64,000 nucleotides of DNA from Geomonas edaphica. GTDB taxonomy: Bacteria > Desulfobacterota > Desulfuromonadia > Geobacterales > Geobacteraceae. A program made the position numbers and the translations under genes. Of the stretch, positions 42,851 to 49,683 are shown one piece after another. Position 1 is the stretch's first letter; the number at the start of each line of letters is the position of its first letter. The stretch is from assembly GCF_004917075.1 (NCBI RefSeq), contig NZ_SSYB01000001.1, positions 248,001 through 312,000 on the forward strand. Reading direction: 5' to 3'. The notes below the pieces were generated by a model, which was given only the letters and a program-made list of their open reading frames with translations, did no database searches and was not told the DNA's origin.

Positions 42851-43486
42851 TTATACCGTTACCGCCGGTTTGTGGTGTATGTTGCGTACGATCTCAAGGA
42901 TCAGGCTCTCTTCCTTTTCCACGAAAGCGAACTTCAGGTCGAGCATGCGCATGATGTAGAGTACGAACGGGTACTGTTTGCCTCCGAGCGTCCCCCATAG
43001 ATGGTTCACCTCTTCCAGGGTCGGTGAGTATATGTCGAGGATCAGCTTGAAGCTCTGTAACTGGTCGAGCGGGTTGATCGGCACGCTGGAAGTGGTGATG
43101 GAAGATGGATCGACGCTCGTCTCAGTGAAAACGTTTCTGAATTGGAAGTACCGGATTACGCGGGAGAGTATCGAAAGGGCATTCACGTAGTCGCTGTGCG
43201 TTGCCGTCATCAGGAGCAGGAAGTTCAGGAATACCGGCGGGTTCTCGTAGGTTGCCTTTAGCGTCGCCTCGTTGCGCACGTAGTTGGGAACGTTCTTAAG
43301 CGTCTTCTCCTCTTTCACGTTCACTGCCGAGATGTAGAGCTTGTCGCGCGAGACGCTGCCGCTTCCACCGCCTGAGGCAAAGATGTCGGATACGTTGCCA
43401 AGGTTCACGCCGTCGCTCATGTTGTACACATCATGAAGATGTTTGTTCAGTTCGTTCATTATGATGGTGAGGGCGTGGGATATCAT
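42851..43486 (-). CDS. DUF4255 tube-terminator/cap protein (Afp16-like)
   Basis: A 211-residue protein, first gene of the eCIS operon. The helix MISHALTIIMNELNKHL followed by VNVKEEKTLKNVPN and a C-terminal SPTLEEVNHLWGTLGGKQYPFVLYIMRML block match the DUF4255/Pvc16 family, which caps the tube and sheath and fixes particle length. The ATG at 43486 is chosen by family start and a GAGAG site; the longer frame from 43528 adds 14 atypical residues. It is preceded by a promoter and a leader of about 155 bases. Confidence 0.9.
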   Translation of the reverse strand: MISHALTIIMNELNKHLHDVYNMSDGVNLGNVSDIFASGGGSGSVSRDKLYISAVNVKEEKTLKNVPNYVRNEATLKATYENPPVFLNFLLLMTATHSDYVNALSILSRVIRYFQFRNVFTETSVDPSSITTSSVPINPLDQLQSFKLILDIYSPTLEEVNHLWGTLGGKQYPFVLYIMRMLDLKFAFVEKEESLILEIVRNIHHKPAVTV

Positions 43487-43648
43487 GGCTTCTCTCGCTG
43501 CGCCGTGCGCTTCCGGATTGAAATACACTAAAATTCTGCTGCCTTTGGTGTCCTATTGTCAGGGCGGCGCGCGTCCCGACAAGTACGGACGCAGGTGCCG
43601 ACGTGGTAATGAGAAGTTAAATTTGAATAAAATAATTAGGATTGGTTA

Positions 43649-43676
43649 AAAATAGCGCGGCTCCAGAAGATGTCAA
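43649..43676 (-). promoter_or_regulatory. Sigma70-type promoter of the eCIS operon
   Basis: On the - strand TTGACA (43676-43671) and TATTTT (43654-43649) are separated by 16 bp. Transcription would start near 43641, giving a leader of about 155 nucleotides before the DUF4255 gene. It lies in the 306-base gap 43487-43792, which otherwise holds repeat copy D and no genes. No -24/-12 element was found here. Confidence 0.6.
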
Positions 43677-43741
43677 CTACACCGACAAAAAAATGGAGTC
43701 AGCTTTTGGTGGAGGGCACTGCTGAGAACGGTAGCCTTAAA

Positions 43742-43781
43742 GCTCCCCCCTTTGCGAAGGGGGGACGGGGGGGATTTGCTT
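43742..43781. repeat. C-rich palindromic repeat, copy D
   Basis: CTCCCCCCTTTGCGAAGGGGGG followed by a G-run and GGATTTGCT. It has the same hairpin and tail as copy B and the inverse of copy A. It lies between the zinc-ribbon membrane protein gene and the eCIS promoter, and could also serve as a transcription barrier between the two operons. Confidence 0.7.
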
Positions 43782-43792
43782 CGGCAGGAATT

Positions 43793-44170
43793 TCAGATGG
43801 ACTCGGAATCGAGGTCTGCGCGCAGGGAGAGCCCGCAGTGCAGGCAGTGGCGCTTGTGGTAGGTGGGGAAGAAGGACTTGATGTGGAAATAGTTATCGCA
43901 GCTCGGGCATCTGGCGAAGGCGACCAGCATCACGCAGTTCCAGAGCATGATGAACCACACGGTGAAGACGATGGCGAGGGCAGTGTTGGAACCGCTGCAC
44001 TCGATGGTCAGCCAGACCTGGGGGAAGTAGATCGCGATGACGATCCAGAGCATCTTGCGGCGGCGCCGTATGCTTCTAAGCCCGATGCCGACCCGATAAC
44101 GCTCGGTCGGCGTTTGCGATTCGAGCCTGACGCCGCCTAGCTGTCCCCTCTGACGAAGTAGTTGGCGCAT
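43793..44170 (-). CDS. Small membrane protein with C-terminal zinc ribbon
   Basis: A 125-residue protein with a basic N-terminus (SIRRRRKM), two membrane helices (about residues 35-55 and 60-85) and a C-terminal CPSC...CLHC pair that should bind one zinc ion. No named family is recognised. The ATG at 44170 lies inside the end of the upstream ATPase gene (34-bp overlap) with no clear ribosome site, so expression probably depends on translation of that gene; the next in-frame ATG, before the first helix, would remove the basic segment. It may anchor or partner the ATPase at the membrane (inference). Confidence 0.6.
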   Translation of the reverse strand: MRQLLRQRGQLGGVRLESQTPTERYRVGIGLRSIRRRRKMLWIVIAIYFPQVWLTIECSGSNTALAIVFTVWFIMLWNCVMLVAFARCPSCDNYFHIKSFFPTYHKRHCLHCGLSLRADLDSESI

Positions 44171-45546
44171 GCCATGTCGATGTTTTCCCGGGTGAGCCTC
44201 GCCGGGACGCTGTTGTATCGCGATTCCACCACGATCTGCTCGATGAGGTCCCGTGGGTGGCAGGCATTCGGAACCGCCCCATACCTCGGGTAGCACTCGT
44301 TCATCAGATAATCGAACACCGCCTGGTCGTACGGGACGTCGGCGCCCTGGCATACCATTTTGAATATGAGCTGAAACTGCTCCATTGTGGGGCGGTCGAT
44401 GGCGACCTTGTACCTGATCCTGCGCAGGAACGCCTCGTCCAGAAGGCTGTTCGGGTCGAGGTTCGTGGCGAAGAGGACCAGCATGTCGAAGGGGACGACG
44501 AACTTCATACCCGTGTGCAGCGTCATGAAGTCGATGTTGCGATCGAGGGGGACGATCCAGCGGTTCAGGATCTGCCTCGGCTCCACTTGCTGTCTGCCGA
44601 AGTCGTCAAGGATGAAGATGCCGTTGTTTGCCTTCAACTGCAGCGATGCCTCGTAGTACTTCGAGATGATGTTGAAGTCCAGGTCGAGCATCCTCATGGT
44701 GAGCTCGCCCCCAACCATGACCACCGGCCGGCGCACGAGGACCCAGCGCTGGTCGACGCTTTCCTGCGGCAGGACCGGCACTACCGGCATGTGGTTCACC
44801 GGGTCGTACACGGTGATGATCTGCCCGCCGATGTCGATGGCGTAAGGGACGTACACGAGGTCCTCCGGCACATGCCCGATCGCCTCGGCAATGGCGGTCT
44901 TGCCGTTGCCTGGAGGTCCGTAGATGAAGACCGTCTTACCAGAGGTGACGGCGGGCCCCAGGCGTTTGAAGAGGTCCTCGCTGCACACGAGATGGGAGAA
45001 GCCTTGCCGCAGGCTGGCGTCGTTTATCGCCACCGACCTTATCGTCTGCAGTTCCACCATGTTCCGGTAATCCTCGATGGATACCGGTGCCGGCCCGGCG
45101 TACCGGCAGAGCTCCATGAGCTCGGAACTCCTCTTCTGCCCGAGCTCGGTGATCTTGAAGGTGTAGGTCGCGGAGGCGTAGCTTGTGGCCCCCTTGATCT
45201 CGACCAGGCGCTCCCGCTTCAGCACTTCCAGCACCGCCCCTACCACGGAGAGGGGGAGCTTCACCCGTTCGACCACGTCGGCCATCCGGAACTCCCCCAT
45301 GAAGAGGATGTGCTTCGTGATCAGGTCGGCGATGAAGGAGAGGTCGAGCCCGGTATCTTCTACGGTGCGTGGGGGAGGGGGGTCCTTCTGGTATAGCTTC
45401 TTGATGTCTCTCTCGGTCACAAAGCCGAGCGCGATGAGGTTCTGCCCCAGTCTCCCGCCGTAGTGGCGCTGTCTCTCTATCCCCGCATCAAGCTGAGCCT
45501 TCGTTATCACGTTTTCCTTAAGCAATTTTTCGCCGAGTACTAGCAT
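44137..45546 (-). CDS. AAA+ ATPase with MshEN-type N-terminal domain
   Basis: A 469-residue protein. Residues 1-55 (LGEKLLKENVITKAQLDAGIERQ...GRLGQNLIALGFVTERDI) match the MshEN/T2SS-E N-terminal fold that binds cyclic di-GMP in several type II and type IV pilus ATPases. A winged-helix-like segment follows (about 75-140). The AAA+ module has Walker A GPPGNGKT at about residue 205 and Walker B FILDDFG at about 310, with sensor-1 LLFATN. It is not a GspE hexamer ATPase despite the N-terminal domain. The ATG at 45546 is preferred over a TTG 12 bases upstream because of its GAGG site. It sits between the eCIS and Tad loci and overlaps a zinc-ribbon membrane protein gene. Confidence 0.75.
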   Translation of the reverse strand: MLVLGEKLLKENVITKAQLDAGIERQRHYGGRLGQNLIALGFVTERDIKKLYQKDPPPPRTVEDTGLDLSFIADLITKHILFMGEFRMADVVERVKLPLSVVGAVLEVLKRERLVEIKGATSYASATYTFKITELGQKRSSELMELCRYAGPAPVSIEDYRNMVELQTIRSVAINDASLRQGFSHLVCSEDLFKRLGPAVTSGKTVFIYGPPGNGKTAIAEAIGHVPEDLVYVPYAIDIGGQIITVYDPVNHMPVVPVLPQESVDQRWVLVRRPVVMVGGELTMRMLDLDFNIISKYYEASLQLKANNGIFILDDFGRQQVEPRQILNRWIVPLDRNIDFMTLHTGMKFVVPFDMLVLFATNLDPNSLLDEAFLRRIRYKVAIDRPTMEQFQLIFKMVCQGADVPYDQAVFDYLMNECYPRYGAVPNACHPRDLIEQIVVESRYNSVPARLTRENIDMACANYFVRGDS

Positions 45547-45589
45547 TGGTGTCCTCAAATGTAGGAATAATTCCGTGTCGACGGGTAGA

Positions 45590-45617
45590 ATTCTAGATCA
45601 AATCCGCTATATGTAAA
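45590..45617 (-). promoter_or_regulatory. Sigma70-type promoter of the MshEN-ATPase gene
   Basis: On the - strand TTTACA (45617-45612) and TAGAAT (45595-45590) with a 16-bp spacer. The expected start is near 45583, 37 bases before the ATG. It shares the 189-bp divergent gap with the start of the sigma54 activator gene. Confidence 0.55.
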
Positions 45618-45735
45618 GGGTGTGAGACTGGAACGGCTGGTTGCTGACTTAACGGGGTACACAAAAGCCAAGTGATATATTGACATATTTTAACGCTTGC
45701 GTCCACCTGATACAGTGAGACCGTGCGGGGACCAT

Positions 45736-47220
45736 ATGGGCAGACTCGATGTGAGAGTCCGGACTAACCTGGACTCTGTCGTCCAATACATCTCGAGGGA
45801 TGAGCGCCACTGCGAAACGGTGACCATCAAGGAGCTAAGCCTCAGCGGGGCTTTGGTGTCCGGTCTCACCACCCAGCTCCCCGAGCTCTTCGCTATCCGG
45901 CCGATACTGCCGGGAGCAGGGGAGGTGGAACTGCGGGCCAGGTTGGTGCGACGGAGCGAAAACGGCGCCGCCATCCGTATTTTCTATTCCGACAAGAAAA
46001 CCATGCAGGCGCTTTGGCAACACATCAAGGGGAAGCTCGCGCCGAGTGATGATTGCCCGTATTGCGGCCACCCTGACGATTCCCGTGAAGGTTCCTGCGA
46101 CAGATGCAACCTGTACCTCAATTTCGGTAAGGACAGCTACCTGGAACGGCACATCGAGAACACCTTCGCGCAGCGCCTCAACATCCGCCTGAATCGGCTT
46201 AACCTCGAGCACATCGACAAGATCATCGACTTCGTGGATTCCAAGCTGCTGAAGATCAAACATCGCTCTCCCGACAGCGAATTCATAGGCATTTCGGAGG
46301 GGATGCTCGCCGTCTTCGCGATGATCCGCAAGGTTGCCCCGACCGAGATGAGCGTCCTTCTTCTTGGCGAAAGCGGCACCGGGAAGGAACTGACGGCAAA
46401 GGCCCTGCACGACCTGAGCGCGCGCAGGGGTGGGCCGTTCGTTGCGGTCAACTGCGCCGCCATTCCTGAAACCCTGCTTGAGGCGGAGCTTTTCGGTTAC
46501 GAGAAGGGTGCGTTCACGGGAGCCTACGCCACGAAAAAGGGGCGCTTCGAGGCCGCCGATGGCGGCACGCTCTTCCTCGACGAGATCGGCGACATCCCCG
46601 CTACGCTCCAGGCGAAGCTTCTGCGCTTTCTCGAAGACAGGCTCATCGAAAGGGTCGGCGGCTCCGGCTCCAGAAAGATCGATGTGAGGATCGTCGCCGC
46701 GACCAACCGCGACCTGCAGAAGGCGATGGTCGAGGGGGGCTTCAGGGCCGATCTCTACTACCGCCTGAACTCCTTTACCATCAAGCTCCCCCCGCTTAGG
46801 GAGAGAGGCGAGGATAAGGTCCGCTTGGCCAGGCATTTCCTGGAGAGATTTGCCGCTGCCGAAAACCGGCGCATCGATTTTTCCGCCGCTTCCGTAGAGG
46901 CGATACGTCAGCACCGATGGCCGGGTAACGTGAGGGAACTTGAAAACAAGGTGCGCAGGGGGTTCCTGATGGCCAGCGACGGGCTCATCGAGCCTGCGTG
47001 CATGGAGCTGGAAGAGGATTTTCACTATGCCGCTGCGCATCCTTCACCTGATACGCGGCCGGGGCCTTCCCGTGCCGAGTCCAGGCGAGAGAGCGTCCTT
47101 CGTGCGCTTGAGCAAAATGACTATGTCGTCGCAAGGGCCGCACGCCAACTTCAGATAAGCAGGCCGAGCATGTACGCCCTTATAAAGAAATACGGCATAA
47201 AGAAGGATGACGCGAAGTAA
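45736..47220 (+). CDS. Sigma54-dependent activator with PilZ-like and zinc-ribbon N-terminus
   Basis: A 494-residue transcription activator. Residues 1-100 resemble a PilZ domain (R-x-x-x-x start, [12 protein letters not shown] in place of the D/NxSxxG motif), which in intact form binds cyclic di-GMP. A CPYC...CDRC zinc ribbon lies at about 106-123. The sigma54-interaction AAA+ domain has GESGTGKE near 211 and an intact GAFTGA loop near 258. A Fis-type helix-turn-helix ends the protein ([21 protein letters not shown]). There is no receiver domain. The ATG at 45736 follows a GGGGA site. It is transcribed toward the Tad locus, whose upstream region has a candidate -24/-12 promoter, making it the obvious regulator of that locus (inference). 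Confidence 0.88.
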   Translation: MGRLDVRVRTNLDSVVQYISRDERHCETVTIKELSLSGALVSGLTTQLPELFAIRPILPGAGEVELRARLVRRSENGAAIRIFYSDKKTMQALWQHIKGKLAPSDDCPYCGHPDDSREGSCDRCNLYLNFGKDSYLERHIENTFAQRLNIRLNRLNLEHIDKIIDFVDSKLLKIKHRSPDSEFIGISEGMLAVFAMIRKVAPTEMSVLLLGESGTGKELTAKALHDLSARRGGPFVAVNCAAIPETLLEAELFGYEKGAFTGAYATKKGRFEAADGGTLFLDEIGDIPATLQAKLLRFLEDRLIERVGGSGSRKIDVRIVAATNRDLQKAMVEGGFRADLYYRLNSFTIKLPPLRERGEDKVRLARHFLERFAAAENRRIDFSAASVEAIRQHRWPGNVRELENKVRRGFLMASDGLIEPACMELEEDFHYAAAHPSPDTRPGPSRAESRRESVLRALEQNDYVVARAARQLQISRPSMYALIKKYGIKKDDAK

Positions 47221-47237
47221 GGACGCCGCCGGGCCTG

Positions 47238-47289
47238 TTTACAACTGCTTTACACTTTCTTTACACTTTTCCGTTACAGTTCGCTTACA
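47238..47289 (+). promoter_or_regulatory. Helically phased (N)TTACA direct-repeat array upstream of the flp genes
   Basis: Five hexamers TTTACA, TTTACA, TTTACA, GTTACA and CTTACA start at 47238, 47249, 47260, 47273 and 47284, a spacing of 11, 11, 13 and 11 bp. Direct hexamers at 11-bp steps are the layout of OmpR-family sites (PhoP box of Bacillus, Pho box of enterics). The array lies about 100-150 bp upstream of the candidate -24/-12 element, where enhancer sites also sit. The rest of the 362-base gap is AT-rich after 47400 and carries no gene. Confidence 0.6.
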
Positions 47290-47386
47290 CCCGCCTGGTC
47301 ATTCTTTAGAGCTGGAAATCCAACCGCTCTGTAAAACTTCTTGATAACAGTTACTTACGGCGGATTGGTCCGTTGCGCTGCAGTGG

Positions 47387-47402
47387 CGGCACACAATGTG
47401 CT
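47387..47402 (+). promoter_or_regulatory. Candidate sigma54 (-24/-12) promoter for the flp/tad locus
   Basis: CGGCACACAATGTGCT aligns with TGGCAC-N5-TTGCW with the invariant GG and GC correctly spaced by 10 bp and two mismatches. It is about 180 bp upstream of the first Flp pilin ATG and follows the gene for a sigma54 activator. The leader would be long and AT-rich. Confidence 0.45.
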
Positions 47403-47514
47403 CAGGATATACTGAATCTAATAATTGCAGAACTGTCTTAAACGTATTTAATGAAATATCAATCGTATACAGAGTAATTATAAAAAAATAATTTTATTAT
47501 TTTAGCGTACCAAG

Positions 47515-47543
47515 TTGACTTAATTTAATAACTGATTTACAAG
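47515..47543 (+). promoter_or_regulatory. Candidate sigma70 promoter for the first flp gene
   Basis: TTGACT at 47515-47520 and TACAAG at 47538-47543 with a 17-bp spacer, giving a start near 47550 and a 33-base leader. The -35 is 5/6 and the -10 is 4/6. It is an alternative or addition to the -24/-12 candidate. Confidence 0.35.
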
Positions 47544-47582
47544 TTAACCCAAACCGACAGCCGCGCGTGACCCCGGAGATTT

Positions 47583-47777
47583 ATGCCAGTAGTCAACCTC
47601 AAAGAGTTTGCCAGGACGCGCATTCGGTTTGACAGCAGTGGGCAGGGGCTTGTTGAGTATGCGTTGCTGCTTGTTCTGATAACGGTGGTTATCATCGCCA
47701 TAGTTGCCGTCTTAGGGCAACAGCTCGGCAATACGTACGAGTTGATCAACGCCACAGTGCCAAACGTCGGCAAGTGA
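47583..47777 (+). CDS. flp: Flp-type major pilin, copy 1
   Basis: A 64-residue prepilin. A short basic leader ends at SG, followed by QGLVEYALLLVLITVVIIAI, the Flp class-IVb signature with the conserved Glu-Tyr pair; cleavage is expected between Gly and Gln. The mature peptide is a single hydrophobic helix with a short polar tail. Ribosome site CGGAG precedes the ATG. Flp pilins polymerise into thin bundled adhesive pili assembled by the Tad machinery encoded downstream. No prepilin peptidase (TadV/CpaA) gene is in the window, so it must act from elsewhere. Confidence 0.92.
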   Translation: MPVVNLKEFARTRIRFDSSGQGLVEYALLLVLITVVIIAIVAVLGQQLGNTYELINATVPNVGK

Positions 47778-47850
47778 CTCGATACCGTTATTCCGCGGCA
47801 TCTCGCCAACTATATGTTAGCGCCGTATAAAACAAAAAAGGAGACGTGTT

Positions 47851-48048
47851 ATGACAGATTGGATCAATATGCTGTACGTTCGCCTGCTCACCGGGTTCAC
47901 TTCCCTGAAAAATCAAAAGGGCCAAGGGTTGGTCGAATACGCCCTCATTCTCGTGCTCATCGCTGTGGTGGTAATCGCCATCATGACCACTTTGGGCGCG
48001 AAAACAAACAATGTCTTTAAAAATGTCAGCGACGCGATGAATAAGTAA
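47851..48048 (+). CDS. flp: Flp-type pilin, copy 2
   Basis: A 65-residue second Flp prepilin with leader ending NQKG and a mature start QGLVEYALILVLIAVVVIAI. It is about half identical to copy 1 with the differences mainly in leader and C-terminus. A strong AAGGAG site precedes the ATG. It is followed by a hairpin terminator, so the two pilins should be transcribed more strongly than the assembly genes. Either copy may be the major pilin; the second could also be a minor or specialised pilin. Confidence 0.92.
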   Translation: MTDWINMLYVRLLTGFTSLKNQKGQGLVEYALILVLIAVVVIAIMTTLGAKTNNVFKNVSDAMNK

Positions 48049-48072
48049 TCGGTTTAAGCTATCAAGGTGAGG

Positions 48073-48136
48073 AAAAGGAGAATCGAAGTCTATGAAAGAT
48101 ATTTAATCTTTTGTACGCTTTGATTCTCTTTTTTTT
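48073..48136 (+). terminator. Hairpin terminator after the Flp pilin genes
   Basis: Left arm around GGAGAATCGAAG and right arm CTTTGATTCTC pair with one G-T, followed directly by a run of eight or more T. The 29-base loop contains a small inner hairpin (AAAGAT / ATCTTT). It separates abundant pilin message from the assembly genes and may act as a leaky attenuator. Confidence 0.75.
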
Positions 48137-48149
48137 GTGTTAGATTTTC

Positions 48150-48178
48150 TTGACATCGGCTGCTTAAAAGATTACCAA
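48150..48178 (+). promoter_or_regulatory. Possible promoter of the tad assembly genes
   Basis: A perfect TTGACA (48150-48155) lies just after the pilin terminator, with a poor -10 TACCAA (48173-48178) at 17-bp spacing. It may drive the tad genes separately from the pilins. Confidence 0.3.
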
Positions 48179-48218
48179 TGTAGACTAAATCTTGATTTTT
48201 TATTTTTAGGAAAAAACA

Positions 48219-48710
48219 ATGAAAGATCAAAGAGGACAGGCGATTGTCGAGACAGCTATAATACTTCCTATTCTTATCTTGTTAATCATGGGGCTGTTCG
48301 AATTCGGAAGATACATGTACCTGAAGAACACCCTGAACAATGCAGCCAGGGCCGCAGCTAGAGCCGCGGTCGTAACTCCGAAGTACGACGCTTCGACTCA
48401 TCCAGACGGTATGGCCACTTCCGACACCACCCATACCCTTATCTGTGCTGATAACAGTAACGCTGAGTTTGTTGCGTCTCCTGGAAACGGAGTAGTCTAC
48501 AAGACCCTCTGCCAGTCTCTCTATAACGGCATACCTAAAGCCGAAGTCGTCGTCAACGTTTCATATGCTGATCTGGCCAATCCTACGGGGCTTAGCGCCG
48601 GTGACAGCGTAAAGATCCAACTAACTTGGGACAAATACGAGGCTATCCTTCCCAATCTCATCCCTATCACCAACATCATCCATGGGGAAGCCTCGATGCG
48701 TTATGAATAG
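48219..48710 (+). CDS. TadE-like pseudopilin
   Basis: A 163-residue protein with a very short leader ending RG and a QAIVETAIILPILILLIMGL helix, the TadE/TadF class-III-like prepilin signature with Glu at +5. A 110-residue periplasmic domain follows, with two Cys that may form a disulphide. TadE-type minor pseudopilins are needed for Flp pilus initiation. The AGGA site just before the ATG is preceded by an AT-rich leader. It is the first gene after the pilin terminator. Confidence 0.88.
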   Translation: MKDQRGQAIVETAIILPILILLIMGLFEFGRYMYLKNTLNNAARAAARAAVVTPKYDASTHPDGMATSDTTHTLICADNSNAEFVASPGNGVVYKTLCQSLYNGIPKAEVVVNVSYADLANPTGLSAGDSVKIQLTWDKYEAILPNLIPITNIIHGEASMRYE

Positions 48711-48736
48711 TTTGCTGATCTTCTTCAGGAGGTGCT

Positions 48737-49648
48737 ATGACACGCCCCAAGGCAGTAATCGTTGTGGCGATTCTTGCTCTTGTTTTCGCAGGGATTGCAG
48801 CCTGGCTCACCTTCAGTTACTTGCAAGGCGAGACTAACAGGACCAAGGCGGTGCAGCCGCAAAGTATCGTCGTGGCGTCCACCGACATCCCCATAGGTAG
48901 TGCCATTAGCGAGCCTCAGCTCAAGGTTACTTCCTGGCCGAAAGATACCATTCCACCTGGCAGTTCCTCTGACATCAAATCCCTTGTCGGTCGCGTCGCC
49001 ATCCGCCCTATTTCCCGTGGAGACGCCGTTACCGAGCAGAAGTTGAAGCCCAGGGCAGGGGTACCCGGCTCGGGTTTCATGACCTACATTATTCCGCTTG
49101 GGCACCGAGCCGTGACAGTCGCGGTGAACGAGGTTGCTGGGGTGGCTGGCTTTATTACCCCAAATGACCGCGTCGATGTAGTCCTCACCACCCCGATCCC
49201 CGGAACAGAGAAAGAGAAGATCAGCAAAATAATCCTTCAGAACGTGCCGGTTCTTGCTACAGGGCAGATCACCGACCAAAAGGAAGGGAAGCCGGTTGTG
49301 GTTCCTACCGTCACTCTCGACCTCACACCAGACGATTCGGAGAAAATCGTTCTCGGCAGCAGCCGCGGTTCACTCCAACTGCTCCTCAGAAACATAGCCG
49401 ATGTGGGACCGACTGACGCACGCGGCGCCACCATCGCACGGGTGCTTTCGGGCACCCCCCCGCCGGCCTCATACATGCCCGCTGCTGAGCCCGCACAAGC
49501 AAAGACTGCGGTCAAAAGGGCGGTGCGTAAGAAAAGCGTGGCAGTCGCACCGAAAGCCAAGGCGCCGGCGCCGACTGTCCGCTCTAGCCACACCGTGACC
49601 CTAATCGACGGCGGCGTGCGCACTACCAAGGAATTCGTCCTTCAGTAA
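48737..49648 (+). CDS. cpaB: Flp pilus assembly protein CpaB/RcpC
   Basis: A 303-residue periplasmic protein anchored by an N-terminal helix (about residues 7-28). Residues about 40-105 form a SAF domain (VVASTDIPIGSAISEPQLKVTSWP), and a central RcpC domain contains AVTVAVNEVAGVAGFITPNDRVDVV. The last 60 residues are an Ala/Pro/Lys-rich tail, longer than in most CpaB. CpaB stabilises the secretin CpaC, encoded next, and may bind peptidoglycan. A GGAGG site precedes the ATG. Confidence 0.93.
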   Translation: MTRPKAVIVVAILALVFAGIAAWLTFSYLQGETNRTKAVQPQSIVVASTDIPIGSAISEPQLKVTSWPKDTIPPGSSSDIKSLVGRVAIRPISRGDAVTEQKLKPRAGVPGSGFMTYIIPLGHRAVTVAVNEVAGVAGFITPNDRVDVVLTTPIPGTEKEKISKIILQNVPVLATGQITDQKEGKPVVVPTVTLDLTPDDSEKIVLGSSRGSLQLLLRNIADVGPTDARGATIARVLSGTPPPASYMPAAEPAQAKTAVKRAVRKKSVAVAPKAKAPAPTVRSSHTVTLIDGGVRTTKEFVLQ

Positions 49649-49683
49649 CGGCAGACCACATAGCTCACGAATGAGGTGCTTTG

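Noticed and set aside
17878-43528. Prophage
   Set aside because: Tail genes only; no capsid, portal, terminase, integrase, holin or lysin. DUF4157, DUF5908, Afp15-type ATPase and DUF4255 place it with eCIS.
17878-43528. Type VI secretion system
   Set aside because: No TssJ, TssL, TssM, ClpV or TssB/C pair. The sheath is a single eCIS-type protein and the ATPase is Afp15-like, although spike and PAAR are shared.
44137-45546. Type II secretion/pilus extension ATPase (PilB/GspE)
   Set aside because: Only the N-terminal MshEN-like domain fits; the core is a MoxR/AAA+ type with Walker B ILDDFG and without Asp/His boxes.
47238-47289. Intrinsic terminator of the sigma54 activator gene
   Set aside because: Direct repeats, not inverted; no stem or T-run hairpin can be drawn.
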